Both the position numbers and the translations under genes were made by a program. A stretch of DNA of 64,000 nucleotides from the NCBI RefSeq assembly GCF_024207115.1, contig NZ_CP100128.1, positions 1,860,001 to 1,924,000 on the forward strand, read 5' to 3'. Numbering within the stretch: position 1 is the first letter of the stretch; each line of letters starts with the position of its first letter. The notes under the pieces were generated by a model, which was not told the DNA's origin, did not search any database, and saw only the letters and a program-made list of their open reading frames with translations. The stretch is from Chromobacterium sp. IIBBL 290-4. Its GTDB lineage: Bacteria; Pseudomonadota; Gammaproteobacteria; Burkholderiales; Chromobacteriaceae. Shown in pieces: positions 28,592-39,968 of this stretch.

Positions 28592-30145
28592 TCAGGCCGA
28601 GCGGTAGTGGCTGAGCATGCGGTAGTTGCGGGCGTAAAGGCCGAACAGTGCCGCCGCCACGAAGGCGATGCCGGCGAAGAAGAACATCAGGAAGGCTTCC
28701 AGGCTCAGGCCGCTGGCCGCCACGGTGCTCTTCATCGCGGAACTGGCCACGCCGGCATTGATCAGCAGCACCCACAGATTGCCCACGGTGGTGGACAAGC
28801 CCCAGAAGCTCATCAGCGTGCCCTTCATCGACAGCGGCGCCTGGCTGTAGGCGAACTCCAGACCGGTGGCCGATACCAGCACCTCGCCCATGGTCAGCAA
28901 GGCGTATGGCAGGATCTGCCAGGCGATGGTCAGCGCGTCGCCGCTATCCAGATGCAGCTGCATCATTCCCACCACAATCCAGGCCAGCGCGCTGAACACG
29001 ATGCCGGCGGTCATGCGGCGCAGCGCGGTCGGCTCGATGCCGGCGCGGCGCAGCGCCGGATACAGCACCATATTGTTGAAGGGGATCAGCAGCATCACCA
29101 GCGCCGGGTTCAGCGCCTGCATCTGCGAGGGCGCGAACCATTCCGGCTTGCTCATCAGGCCGGCCTGGATCACCCAGGTGGAGGCCTTCTGGTCGAACAG
29201 CGAGAAGAAAGGCGTGGCCAGCGCGAACACCACCAGAATGCGCAATACCGCGCGCACGCCTTGCAGCGCCTCGTCCGGGTGCTGGCCGCGCAGCGCGTCC
29301 AGCTGCCACCAGGCGGCCAGGCTGGCGCTGAACAGCACCAGCACAAAGGCCAGGCAGAAGCCGGCCACCAGGCCTTGGCCCAGGTTCAAGCTGCCGTAGA
29401 TGGCCAGCGCCACGCCGGCGGCGAACAGCCAGCCGCCGCGACGGCCATTGGCCGGCGACAGAATGCCGGATTTGAGCACTTGCCAGAAGGAGTGCGGGTC
29501 CTTGGGCGCCGGCGGCAGAATGGTGTAGTGCTTGCGGCCCATCCAGAAGATCAGCAGGGCGATGAACATCAGCACGCCCGGTATGCCGAAGGCGACCGAT
29601 GGGCCATAGGATTTCAGGAAAATCGGCATCAGCAGCGAGGCGAACAGCGAGCCGAAGTTGATGATCCAGTAGAAGGAGTCGAACACGATCTTGGCCAGAT
29701 GCTTGTTCGATTCGTCGAACTGGTCGCCGCAGAACGAGGACACGCAGGGCTTGATCCCGCCCGAACCGATGGCGATCAGCGCGAGGCCGGTGTAAAAGCC
29801 GGTGAGATTGTTCTCGAACAGCGCCAGGCAAGCGTGGCCGACGCAGTAAATCAGGCTGAAGGCGACGATGGTGTTGTACTTGCCCCAGAGCCGGTCGGCC
29901 AGCCAGCCGCCCAAGAGCGGGAAGAAATACACCCCGATCATGAAGTTGTGGAAAATATGCTTGGCCTCGCCGGCGCGCATCTCTTCCGGCAGATACAGCA
30001 GCAGCGAGGTGGTGAGGAAAGCGGTGAGGATGTTGCGCATGCCGTAGAAGCTGAAGCGCTCGCAGCCCTCGTTGCCGATGATGTAGGCGATCTGGCGCGG
30101 CATGCCGCCGCTGCCGGCTGGCGCCTGCGTCGTGACAGTGGTCAT
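28592..30145 (-). CDS. POT-family proton-dependent oligopeptide transporter
   Basis: A 517-residue inner-membrane transporter of the POT/PTR2 family, which imports di- and tripeptides with protons. The family signature NEGCERFSFYGMRNIL (ExxERFxYYG type) is at residues 25-40. GSGGIKPCVSSFCGDQF and FDSFYWIINFGSLFA match the second signature. About 14 hydrophobic segments are present. Substrate range cannot be told from sequence; E. coli DtpA-D and lactococcal DtpT are the nearest types. It is transcribed alone, leftward. Confidence 0.9.
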   Translation of the reverse strand: MTTVTTQAPAGSGGMPRQIAYIIGNEGCERFSFYGMRNILTAFLTTSLLLYLPEEMRAGEAKHIFHNFMIGVYFFPLLGGWLADRLWGKYNTIVAFSLIYCVGHACLALFENNLTGFYTGLALIAIGSGGIKPCVSSFCGDQFDESNKHLAKIVFDSFYWIINFGSLFASLLMPIFLKSYGPSVAFGIPGVLMFIALLIFWMGRKHYTILPPAPKDPHSFWQVLKSGILSPANGRRGGWLFAAGVALAIYGSLNLGQGLVAGFCLAFVLVLFSASLAAWWQLDALRGQHPDEALQGVRAVLRILVVFALATPFFSLFDQKASTWVIQAGLMSKPEWFAPSQMQALNPALVMLLIPFNNMVLYPALRRAGIEPTALRRMTAGIVFSALAWIVVGMMQLHLDSGDALTIAWQILPYALLTMGEVLVSATGLEFAYSQAPLSMKGTLMSFWGLSTTVGNLWVLLINAGVASSAMKSTVAASGLSLEAFLMFFFAGIAFVAAALFGLYARNYRMLSHYRSA

Positions 30146-30322
30146 GAGGCGGTTTCTCCCGAGTAGGTTGAATGTGCAAAGCCCGGATGCGCCGGGCCAT
30201 TGTTATAGTGCGGACAATAATAAGGCCGGGCGGCGGCGGTTTTGGCGAGCTTGTGGTAAATGGTGTTTACAATATTCAAATGGTCTTGCGCGGCGGCGCG
30301 GTTTGGAAATGAGGGGCAGGAG

Positions 30323-30595
30323 ATGGGGAAGGCGGTTTTGATCTGGCTGCTGGCGGCCAGCGCGGCGACATTTGTCTTGTATTGGCGGGACAAGCGCGCC
30401 GCCTTGGCGGGAGCGTGGCGCACGCCGGAATCCACGCTGCTGCTGATGGGGCTGGCAGGCGGCTGGCCGGGCGGCTGGCTGGCCCGGCATGCCTTTCGCC
30501 ATAAAACGCTGAAGCAGCCGTTCCGGATGTTGTTCTGGCTGGGCGCGCTGGGCAATCTCGGCGCCTTGCTGCTGCTGTGGCGCTGGCTGGATTAG
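30323..30595 (+). CDS. DUF1294 membrane protein
   Basis: A 90-residue integral membrane protein. The body WRDKRAAL, then WRTPESTLLLMGLAGGWPGG and RHKTLKQPFRMLFW, is characteristic of DUF1294 proteins, which sometimes occur fused to cold-shock domains; here the domain stands alone. Start ATG 30323 has GGCAGGAG five bases before it, which rules out the longer upstream frame. Function unknown. It is followed by twin palindromic repeats. Confidence 0.85.
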   Translation: MGKAVLIWLLAASAATFVLYWRDKRAALAGAWRTPESTLLLMGLAGGWPGGWLARHAFRHKTLKQPFRMLFWLGALGNLGALLLLWRWLD

Positions 30596-30621
30596 CCGGG
30601 CTGCAGCCAGGTGGGTGGTCG

Positions 30622-30652
30622 GGCGGATGCCCCGCTGGCGGGGCGATCCGCC
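30622..30652. repeat. Palindromic element, copy 1
   Basis: GGCGGAT-GCCCCGC-TG-GCGGGGC-GATCCGCC is a 31-base near-perfect inverted repeat. It shares its outer arm GGCGGA with the second element 30 bases on. It resembles REP-type intergenic palindromes. It may also act as a terminator or mRNA-stabilising hairpin for the DUF1294 gene. Confidence 0.6.
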
Positions 30653-30682
30653 GAGCCGTATCGACAAGGGAAAGGCGGCAAA

Positions 30683-30715
30683 GGCGGAACTCCCGGCTAA
30701 AGCCGGGATTCCGCC
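30683..30715. repeat. Palindromic element, copy 2
   Basis: GGCGGAA, CTCCCGGCT, AA, AGCCGGGA, TTCCGCC: a 33-base inverted repeat with the same outer arm as copy 1 but a different inner stem. The pair looks like a divergent REP doublet in the gap between DUF1294 and the lipoprotein gene. Confidence 0.6.
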
Positions 30716-30768
30716 CTACCTTTCTCTTTGGGCCGCGCTAGCGCTGGGGGCTGGGCGGAGGGCTGGCT

Positions 30769-30924
30769 TTAGCGCCAGCCGTAATGCGGGCCATAGACAA
30801 ATACCGGCGCCGGCACGATAAAGGCCGGGCGCACCACCACCGGGGCCGGGGCGACATAGGGCGGGGCCACCACGCAGCCGCTGAGTCCGCCCAGCAAGGC
30901 CAGGCATGCGATCCATCTTTTCAT
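30769..30924 (-). CDS. Small lipoprotein, Pro/Val-rich
   Basis: A 51-residue protein. MKRWIACLALLGGLSGC is a lipoprotein signal with the lipobox LSGC, so the mature protein is a 35-residue acylated peptide rich in Pro, Val and Ala (VAPPYVAPAPVVVRPAF). It ends in YGPHYGWR. AGGAGA lies 8 bases before the start. Similar tiny YX-rich lipoproteins are scattered in betaproteobacteria with no known role. A longer frame on this strand is in a different phase and is not a gene. Confidence 0.65.
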   Translation of the reverse strand: MKRWIACLALLGGLSGCVVAPPYVAPAPVVVRPAFIVPAPVFVYGPHYGWR

Positions 30925-31049
30925 TTGGCTTCTCCTGCATCGAAACAAGGCAACGGACCTGTCTTGTCAGTCTCAGCATAGGCGGCATTCTTTCCAGTAA
31001 GATTGAGCAAGTTTTTCCCTTCCTCCCCAGTGATGAACAGAGATTGCCC

Positions 31050-31523
31050 ATGCGCTATTGGCTGATGAAGTCCGAGCCCGATGAAACCTCGATCGACCAC
31101 CTGGCCGCCGAACCGGCGCGGCTGTTCGAATGGACCGGCGTGCGCAATTACCAGGCGCGCAACTTCATGCGCGACGAGATGCGGCCCGGCGACAAGGTGC
31201 TGTTCTGGCACTCGTCCTGCCCGGAGCCGGGCATCGCCGGCATCGCCGAAGTGGCCGCCGCCGCGCATCCGGATTCCAGCCAGTTCGACCCCGCCAGCCC
31301 TTATCTCGACGCCAAGTCCGATCCCGCCAATCCGCGCTGGCTGTGCGTGGACGTCCGCTTCGTCAAAAAGACCCGGCTGGTGTCGCCGGCCGAACTGCGC
31401 CAGCACCCCATGCTGGAAAGCATGACCGTGCTCAAGCGCGGCAACCGGCTGTCCATCACGCCGGTGACGGAGCAGGAGTGGGCCTATCTGATGGACATGC
31501 TGGGCGTGGGCCAGGCTGAATGA
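31050..31523 (+). CDS. EVE-domain protein
   Basis: A 157-residue single-domain EVE protein (PUA-like fold). The family motifs are clear: YWLMKSEPDETSIDHL at the start, WTGVRNYQARNFMRDEMRPGDKVLFWHSS in the middle, then GIAEV and the region PRWLCVDVRFVKK. EVE domains bind modified bases in nucleic acids; the bacterial single-domain type is linked to RNA or DNA modification sensing, without a defined partner here. ATG 31050 fits the family start. Its stop overlaps the next gene by 4 bases (ATGA). Confidence 0.92.
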   Translation: MRYWLMKSEPDETSIDHLAAEPARLFEWTGVRNYQARNFMRDEMRPGDKVLFWHSSCPEPGIAGIAEVAAAAHPDSSQFDPASPYLDAKSDPANPRWLCVDVRFVKKTRLVSPAELRQHPMLESMTVLKRGNRLSITPVTEQEWAYLMDMLGVGQAE

Positions 31524-32485
31524 GCGGGGACAGAAACAGGCGCATCGCTTTATGCGCTTACGGCAGCGCTTATCTGGCGGGACGGATTGTCATGGAGGAT
31601 TGGTATCGGCATGGCTTGTTCAGCCAAGTCGCCATGCAGTTTCGGGTGGCCGTTTCCGGCCAGCTGCTGGCTGGCGATTTTGTGCAATGGCTGTTGTGCT
31701 TAAGGCAGCGCGGGGCGCAGCGTCTGCATATGGCCGAGGCGGAGGAGCTTGGACTGGACGATCGCAAATGCGCTGGCGGCATTGTGGTTTGTTTCTCCGA
31801 CTCAAGCGAGCTGTGGGCATGTTATCCGGAACCGACTGAGGCGGCGTTGCCTGAGGATGGGCCGGCTCATTCGCCTTGGGCTGCGGAGCTGGATTGCTAC
31901 TGGCTGCAAGCCGGGCCAATGACCGCCCCGCCTCTTATGCAGGTGGACTGGCCGGCCTTGAGGTCCCAAGCCGAGTCGGCGCTCGAAGAAAAAATGGCTT
32001 ATGGCGCGGTGAAGCCGGGAGATGGGGCGGCGGCGCCTTATATGCCGACATCGGCCGGCGAGTGGGCGGACTGGCAGCGTCTGCCGCTGGTTCCATTCGG
32101 CGCCGGCAATGCGGCAGGGCATGGTCTGCTGTCCGCCTTGCATGAAAAAGAAGCGGGCTTTCGAAACTACGCCCATCCCAAGAACGACTCCAGCGATTAC
32201 TGGCTGCTGGATGAGGACGCTAGAGCGGCATGGGAGGCGTGGCATGCCGAGCTTGAAGTCTGGCGCCGGCGGGTGGAGATCGCCTTGGCTAATGCCTGCG
32301 TGGAGAAGGGGATAGCCTGCGAGTCTGTCCCTATGGCTCAGCCCACTGCTGAGGTGGCGGAGCTGACGGAGCCGGCCACGCCGGTCGGCAAACGCGCAGT
32401 TTTGCCAGGCCTGATGGCTGTCGCGGTTTTATTGTCGCTGATTGTCGGCGCGGGATACCTGATATGGCGCTTTTCTGCGCGCTGA
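31520..32485 (+). CDS. Unknown protein with C-terminal membrane anchor
   Basis: A 321-residue protein I do not recognise. It has no signal peptide. The N-terminal 280 residues look soluble and Trp-rich (for example SPWAAELDCYWLQAG, GEWADWQRLP, ARAAWEAWHAELEVWRRR). Residues about 293-316 form a single hydrophobic segment (VLPGLMAVAVLLSLIVGAGYLI) followed by WRFSAR, so it would be tail-anchored with most of the chain in the cytoplasm. It is coupled to the EVE gene by an ATGA overlap. Base composition is slightly lower in GC than the flanking genes. Confidence 0.75.
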   Translation: MSGDRNRRIALCAYGSAYLAGRIVMEDWYRHGLFSQVAMQFRVAVSGQLLAGDFVQWLLCLRQRGAQRLHMAEAEELGLDDRKCAGGIVVCFSDSSELWACYPEPTEAALPEDGPAHSPWAAELDCYWLQAGPMTAPPLMQVDWPALRSQAESALEEKMAYGAVKPGDGAAAPYMPTSAGEWADWQRLPLVPFGAGNAAGHGLLSALHEKEAGFRNYAHPKNDSSDYWLLDEDARAAWEAWHAELEVWRRRVEIALANACVEKGIACESVPMAQPTAEVAELTEPATPVGKRAVLPGLMAVAVLLSLIVGAGYLIWRFSAR

Positions 32486-32541
32486 CAGGGTTGTTTCGTT
32501 GGAGTGGTGGATCATAGACAGGATTGTTTGCCGGAGATGCC

Positions 32542-33345
32542 ATGTTGTCTTTTGAATTGTTCGCCGCGCTGTTGGCCTGCGGTGCCATCGCCGGCTTCCT
32601 GGCCGGTTTGCTGGGCGTGGGCGGGGGATTGATCATCGTGCCGGTGGTGGTGGCCGTCTTGTCGGCCGCGCAGCTGGGCGGCACTCATATCCAGCATCTG
32701 GCGGTGGGCACCTCGTTGGCGGTGATGGTGTTCACCAGCGCCTCCAGCGTGCGCGCCCACCATCGCAAGGGCGCGGTGGATTGGCGCATCGTCCGCGGCA
32801 TGGCGCCGGCCATGGTGTTGGGCACCTTGGGCGGCAGCCTGCTGGCGGGCTGGATTCCCGGCCGCGCGCTGGCCTGGTTCTTCGTAATCTACGCCTATGC
32901 GGTGGCGGCGCAGATGCTGATAGGCAAGCAGCCCAAGGCCGGGCGCGAAATGCCGGGCTGGGCCGGCCAGGGCGCGGCCGGCGGCGCCATCGGCATGATT
33001 TCCAGCTGGGTGGGCATAGGCGGCGGTTCGATGAGCGTGCCTTTCATGAGCTGGTGCAATGTGGCCATGCACCGCGCCATCGGCACCAGCGCAGCCTTGG
33101 GCTGGCCCATCGCCATGTCCGGCGCGCTGGGTTATCTGGCCAGCGGCTGGCGGGCGGCAGGCCTGCCCTGGGGCAGCGTGGGCTATGTTTATCTGCCGGC
33201 GATGTTGACGCTGACCCTGATGACGGTGGCGATGGCGCCCTTGGGCGCGCGCGCCGCCCACCGGCTGCCGGTTGCCCGGCTGAAAAAGGCGTTTGCGTTG
33301 CTGATGGTGGTCATGGCCAGCGAAATGTTGATCCGTCTGCTGTGA
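32542..33345 (+). CDS. TauE/SafE-family permease
   Basis: A 267-residue membrane protein with about eight hydrophobic segments and the duplicated glycine motif of the TauE/SafE family: GLLGVGGGLIIVPVVV near the N-terminus and SSWVGIGGGSMSVPF in the middle. Members export sulfite, sulfoacetate or other organic anions, and the substrate here is unknown. ATG 32542 with CCGGAGA upstream is preferred over an in-frame ATG 18 bases earlier. A weak hairpin follows. Confidence 0.88.
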   Translation: MLSFELFAALLACGAIAGFLAGLLGVGGGLIIVPVVVAVLSAAQLGGTHIQHLAVGTSLAVMVFTSASSVRAHHRKGAVDWRIVRGMAPAMVLGTLGGSLLAGWIPGRALAWFFVIYAYAVAAQMLIGKQPKAGREMPGWAGQGAAGGAIGMISSWVGIGGGSMSVPFMSWCNVAMHRAIGTSAALGWPIAMSGALGYLASGWRAAGLPWGSVGYVYLPAMLTLTLMTVAMAPLGARAAHRLPVARLKKAFALLMVVMASEMLIRLL

Positions 33346-33368
33346 ACGCCTTGTTTTTGTACGGAAAT

Positions 33369-33386
33369 CGGACATCCTGTCCGTTT
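33369..33386 (+). terminator. Weak hairpin after TauE/SafE gene
   Basis: CGGACA-TCC-TGTCCG followed by TTTCT. It may end the permease transcript before leuS. The stem is only 6 bp. Confidence 0.4.
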
Positions 33387-33422
33387 CTACGCATCCCCTT
33401 TTTGGCGCTTTTGCCGATATAA

Positions 33423-36086
<2,664 letters not shown>

Positions 36087-36169
36087 TCCTATCGGGGATG
36101 CGCGGCGCGGGCTGCCGTTGGGCCCCGCGCCGCTTTTGCTTGGCGGCGCGTCCGCCATGGGGGAATGCA

Positions 36170-36727
36170 ATGAAACACACGCTGCAACTCGCGCTGCTTG
36201 CCGGTTTCGCTCTGCTGCTGACCGCTTGCGGATTCCATCTGCGCGGCCTGGGCGGGCCGATCAAGCCGCTGCCATTCGCTACCTTGTATCTGGAAGCCGG
36301 CGGCAAGTTGATCGAGCCGGATCTGCGCACCGTGCTGGCGCGCCAACCCAAGCTGACGCTGATGGATAGTTCCAAGGATGCGCAGGCGGTGCTGACGCTG
36401 GAAGCGGAGAACCAGTCCAAGGACATTCTCACCATCAATACCGGCGGCCGCATCAGCGAATACCAGCTGACCTATAGCGCGCAGGTGCGGGTGTCGATAG
36501 GCGGCGTGCCCATCGATCCGCCGATGATGGTGACCGTTCGCCGCAGCATGAACTATTCGGATAACCAGGTGCTGGGCAAGCAGCAGGAAGAAGACCTGCT
36601 GTGGGCCGACGCGCGCCGCGACGCCGCCGAGCAGATCGTGCGCCGACTGGCTTATCTGAAAGCGCCGGCAGCGGAACCCGCCGGCCCGCAAAGCGTGAAA
36701 CCCGCCAATGCCGTCACTCAGCCCTGA
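36170..36727 (+). CDS. lptE: LPS-assembly lipoprotein LptE
   Basis: LptE is an outer-membrane lipoprotein that plugs LptD and helps insert LPS in the outer leaflet. MKHTLQLALLAGFALLLTACGFHLRG has the lipobox LTAC and the GFHLRG stretch typical of LptE right after the acylated Cys. The length is 185 aa. GGGGGA precedes the ATG. It overlaps holA by 20 bases, the usual leuS-lptE-holA arrangement. Confidence 0.93.
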   Translation: MKHTLQLALLAGFALLLTACGFHLRGLGGPIKPLPFATLYLEAGGKLIEPDLRTVLARQPKLTLMDSSKDAQAVLTLEAENQSKDILTINTGGRISEYQLTYSAQVRVSIGGVPIDPPMMVTVRRSMNYSDNQVLGKQQEEDLLWADARRDAAEQIVRRLAYLKAPAAEPAGPQSVKPANAVTQP

Positions 36728-37712
36728 CGCATTGACCGCGGCGCTGCCTAAAGGGCTGGCGCCGCTGTACCTGGTGCACGGCGAAGAGGCCTTGCTCGCG
36801 CTGGAGGCGGCGGACGCGGTGCGCGCGGCCGCCCGCGCGGCCGGCTATCTGGAGCGCGAAGTGCTGACGGTGGAGTCGGGCTTCGATTGGTCGCAGCTGA
36901 GCGATTCGATGTCCAGCGTGTCGCTGTTCGCCTCCTTGAAGTTGCTGGAAATCCGCATTCCCGGCGGCAAACCAGGCACCGAGGGCGCGGAAGCGCTGCA
37001 GCGCCTGGCCGCCGAGCCGCCGCAGGACACCATTACGCTGATCACGCTGCCCAAGCTGGAAAAGGCGCAGCAGCAGAGCAAATGGTTCACCGCGCTGGAA
37101 AAGGCGGCGCAGGTGGTGGAAGCGCGGCTGATCAGCCGCGGCGAGCTGCCGGGCTGGATAGGCCGCCGGATGAAGGCGCAAGGCCAGCAATTGGGGGCGG
37201 AGGCGCTGGAGTTTTTCGTCGACCGCGTGGAAGGCAATCTGCTGGCCGCGCGCCAGGAGGTGGACAAGCTGGCCCTGCTCTATCCCAAGGGCGAGCTGAG
37301 TTTGGCCGATCTGCAGGCCGCGGTGGCCAATGTGGCGCGTTTCGACGTGTTCCAGCTGTCCGAAGCCTGGCTGGGCGGCGACGCGCCGCGGCTGACGCGG
37401 ATGCTGGACGGCCTGATGGCCGAAGGCGAAGCGCCGGTGCTGGTGTTGTGGTCCTTGGCCGAGGATGTGCGCATGCTGCTCAAGCTGCGCCAGGGCCTGA
37501 AAGACGGCCGCCAGCTGCGCGACATGGCGCGCGAACTGAGGCTGTGGGGCGAGAAGCAGAAGCTGGCCGAGCCGGCGCTGCGCCGCATCGGCCCGCGCAA
37601 GCTGATGGACGCGCTGTCGGAGTGCGCGCGCATCGACCGCCAGATCAAGGGCGTGGAGCCGGGCGAGCCCTGGCAGACCATGCGGGCGCTGGCGACCAGG
37701 CTGGCCGCCTGA
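36708..37712 (+). CDS. holA: DNA polymerase III subunit delta HolA
   Basis: The delta subunit of the clamp loader opens the beta ring during replication. A 334-residue HolA is recognisable from APLYLVHGEEALLALEAADAVR at the N-terminus, then LKLLEIRIPGGKPGTEG and GELPGWIGRRMKAQGQQLG, ending in a helical C-terminal domain with ECARIDRQIKGVEPGEPW. It starts inside lptE (20-base overlap), suggesting coupled translation. A strong terminator follows. Confidence 0.94.
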   Translation: MPSLSPDALTAALPKGLAPLYLVHGEEALLALEAADAVRAAARAAGYLEREVLTVESGFDWSQLSDSMSSVSLFASLKLLEIRIPGGKPGTEGAEALQRLAAEPPQDTITLITLPKLEKAQQQSKWFTALEKAAQVVEARLISRGELPGWIGRRMKAQGQQLGAEALEFFVDRVEGNLLAARQEVDKLALLYPKGELSLADLQAAVANVARFDVFQLSEAWLGGDAPRLTRMLDGLMAEGEAPVLVLWSLAEDVRMLLKLRQGLKDGRQLRDMARELRLWGEKQKLAEPALRRIGPRKLMDALSECARIDRQIKGVEPGEPWQTMRALATRLAA

Positions 37713-37727
37713 TGCTGCAATCCAAGG

Positions 37728-37755
37728 AACGGACCGCTGAGCGGTCCGTTTTTTT
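37728..37755 (+). terminator. Intrinsic terminator after holA
   Basis: AACGGACCGCTGAGCGGTCCG forms a long perfect stem followed by seven T. The end of the convergent MFS gene touches the T-tract. Confidence 0.88.
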
Positions 37756-38930
37756 CATGCTTGCGCCAAAGCGTGTTGTTTGGCGGTGGTCGCGCGAGAA
37801 ATGAACAGCGCCAGCAGCAAAGCCAGCCCTGCCAAAGCGGCAGCCAACAGGCTGGTTTGCGTCAGCCTGCCGCCGTGGTCCAACAGCAGTCCCGCCAGCC
37901 AGGCGCCCAAGGCATTGCCCAGATTGAAGGCGCCGACATTGAAAGCGGAAGCTCTCGCGGCCGCCTCGCCGGCCTGGCGGATGGCCAGCGCTTGCAGCAG
38001 CATGCACAGGGCGAAAGCCAGCCCGCCCCATAGCGTCATCAGCGCCAGCGCGAAAGGCAGGCGCGCGGCCAGCAGATAAAAGGCGGCCAGACTGGCGCAC
38101 AACAGCGCCAGTGTCATTGCCAAGGCCTGGTTCAGCTTCCAGTCCGCCAATCTGCCGCCCAGCCAGCCGCCGGCGACCAAGCCCGCGCCGCATAGCAGCA
38201 AGGCCGCGCTGGCGTATTGCGCGGGCAGGCCGCTGACCTGGCTCAGCGTCGGCACCAGATAAGTGAAAAAGGCGAACATGCTGGCGGCGGCCAAGACGCT
38301 GGCGAGCAGCGCCAGCCAGGCGCGGCCGGGCAAGCGCGCTTGCGTCTTGCCTTGGCTGCGTCCAACCGCTTGGGTCGGCAGCTGGCAACGGATCAGCCAT
38401 AGCGTGATGAAGCCCAGCGCCGCCACCGCGGCGAAGCTGGCGCGCCAGCCCGCCCATTGCCCGATCAGCGTGCCGGCCGGCACGCCCAGCACATTGGCCA
38501 GCGTCATGCCGCTGAACATCAAGGCCATCGCCCGGCCGGCCATGCCGGGCGGAGCCAGCCGCGCCGCCATCACCGCCGCCGCGCCGATGAAACTGGCGTG
38601 GCAGAAGGCGGTGAACACCCGCGCCAGCAGCAGCGGCCACAGGCCAGGAGCCAACAGGCAGGCCAGGTTGCCGACGATGAAGATCAGCATCAGCCCGCTC
38701 AGTGCGCGTTTTTCATCCACGCGGGCGATCAGGCCGGCCAGCAGCGGGCCGCCGGCCACCACGCCCAGCGCGTAGCCGGACACCAGATAGCCGGCGCGCG
38801 GCAGGCCGACTTGCAAATCGGCGGCGATGAGGGGCAGCAGGCCCATGATGATGAATTCGGCGGTGCCGATGGCGAAGGCGGCCATCGCCAGCGTCAACAG
38901 CGCTGGTGTGAAGAGGCGGGAAGAAGACAT
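37755..38930 (-). CDS. MFS drug-efflux-type transporter (DHA1-like)
   Basis: A 391-residue 12-segment major facilitator protein. MAAFAIGTAEFIIMGLLP is the typical start of the DHA1/AraJ-like sugar- and drug-efflux group, followed by GYLVSGYALGVVAGGPLL, then MFSGMTLANVLGVPAGTLIGQ. Substrate unknown. It diverges from a LysR-type regulator gene about 140 bases away, the common arrangement in which the regulator controls the exporter. The gene ends in the holA terminator region. Confidence 0.88.
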   Translation of the reverse strand: MSSSRLFTPALLTLAMAAFAIGTAEFIIMGLLPLIAADLQVGLPRAGYLVSGYALGVVAGGPLLAGLIARVDEKRALSGLMLIFIVGNLACLLAPGLWPLLLARVFTAFCHASFIGAAAVMAARLAPPGMAGRAMALMFSGMTLANVLGVPAGTLIGQWAGWRASFAAVAALGFITLWLIRCQLPTQAVGRSQGKTQARLPGRAWLALLASVLAAASMFAFFTYLVPTLSQVSGLPAQYASAALLLCGAGLVAGGWLGGRLADWKLNQALAMTLALLCASLAAFYLLAARLPFALALMTLWGGLAFALCMLLQALAIRQAGEAAARASAFNVGAFNLGNALGAWLAGLLLDHGGRLTQTSLLAAALAGLALLLALFISRATTAKQHALAQA

Positions 38931-39044
38931 GGCGTGGCGATCTCAGCGTGAAGGCAAAGCGCCAGCCTAAGCGATGGCCATGGCCGGAAACAGCCGGTCG
39001 CCGCTCCACTCTGTGCGGAACCATTTGGCATGAATGGCGTACAC

Positions 39045-39058
39045 TTGCCGATTGGCAA
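39045..39058. promoter_or_regulatory. TTGCC-N4-GGCAA inverted repeat, candidate LysR operator
   Basis: TTGCCGATTGGCAA lies between the divergent MFS and LysR genes, just before the LysR ribosome-binding site AAAGGAGGG (39057-39065). LysR-type regulators bind short dyads in such intergenic regions. Only position supports the role. Confidence 0.3.
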
Positions 39059-39068
39059 AGGAGGGCGT

Positions 39069-39968
39069 GTGCTGGCTTCATTGAGCGAACTGGCGGTGTT
39101 CATCGCCGTGGCGGAACAGGGCAGTTTTGTCGGCGCGGGGCGTGTCCTGGGCGTGTCGGCGTCGGCTGTGGGCAAGCGCATCAGCCGGCTGGAAGCGGAT
39201 TTGGGCGTGCGGCTGTTGCAACGCAGCACCCGTTCATTGGCGCTGACGGCGGAGGGTGAAACGGTATTGAGCCGGGGCCGGACGTTGCTGGAAGAAGCCG
39301 AGGCGCTGCGCGCGGAGCTGGAGCGGTCGAGCCGCCAGCCTGGCGGCGTGTTGCGCTTGAGCCTGCCGCCGATCGGCGGCGTGCTGATGGCGGAGCTGGC
39401 GGCTTTCCGGCAACGTTATCCCGAAGTGGCATTGGAGCTGGATTACAGCGAACGCAATGTGGACATCATAGAGGAAGGTTTCGACGCGGCCATCCGGGTG
39501 GGCGCGGGCGACGATGGCAAGCTGCGCAGCCTGGCCTTGCCGGGATTCCGCCGTCTCATCGTCGCCGCGCCGGACTATCTGGCCCGCCACGGCCAGCCGC
39601 GAAGCGCGGCGCAATTGGCGGAGCATCAATTGATCCACTACCGCTCGCCCAATAGCGGCAAGTTGGAGGCATGGCCTCTGGTCGATGCGGAATTGCCGCG
39701 CGCGCTGGTGTGCAACAGCGTGCATGCGCGGCTGGATTTCGCTTTGCAGGGGCAGGGCATCGCCTGTCTGCCGGACATCTCCATCCGCCGGGAACTGGAA
39801 GACGGCAGCTTGAGGCCGCTGTTAGGCAGCGAAAACGGCGAGGCGTTGGCGCTGCGGCTGTTGTGGCCGTCTTCGCGCGGTTTGTCCGCCAGGCTGGAAG
39901 CGTTTCTTGGCTTTATGCGGGAGCGGTCCCGTTCGGTTCCCTGTGAAAATTTCAAGGCGCGGGCATGA
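39069..39968 (+). CDS. LysR-family transcriptional regulator
   Basis: A 299-residue LysR regulator (counting from GTG 39069). The N-terminal winged helix-turn-helix is SFVGAGRVLGVSASAVGKRISRLEADLGVRLLQRSTRSLALTAEG in pieces, followed by a linker helix and the periplasmic-binding-like effector domain. It probably controls the divergent MFS gene. GTG 39069 is chosen over ATG 39030 because AAAGGAGGG sits 4-5 bases upstream and homologues start near SLSELAVF. Its stop overlaps the HIT gene by 4 bases. Confidence 0.88.
   Translation: MLASLSELAVFIAVAEQGSFVGAGRVLGVSASAVGKRISRLEADLGVRLLQRSTRSLALTAEGETVLSRGRTLLEEAEALRAELERSSRQPGGVLRLSLPPIGGVLMAELAAFRQRYPEVALELDYSERNVDIIEEGFDAAIRVGAGDDGKLRSLALPGFRRLIVAAPDYLARHGQPRSAAQLAEHQLIHYRSPNSGKLEAWPLVDAELPRALVCNSVHARLDFALQGQGIACLPDISIRRELEDGSLRPLLGSENGEALALRLLWPSSRGLSARLEAFLGFMRERSRSVPCENFKARA

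Noticed and set aside
28607..30166. 519-codon forward frame over the POT transporter gene
   Set aside because: Gln/His/Glu-rich shadow of the reverse-strand transporter, no ribosome site or motif.
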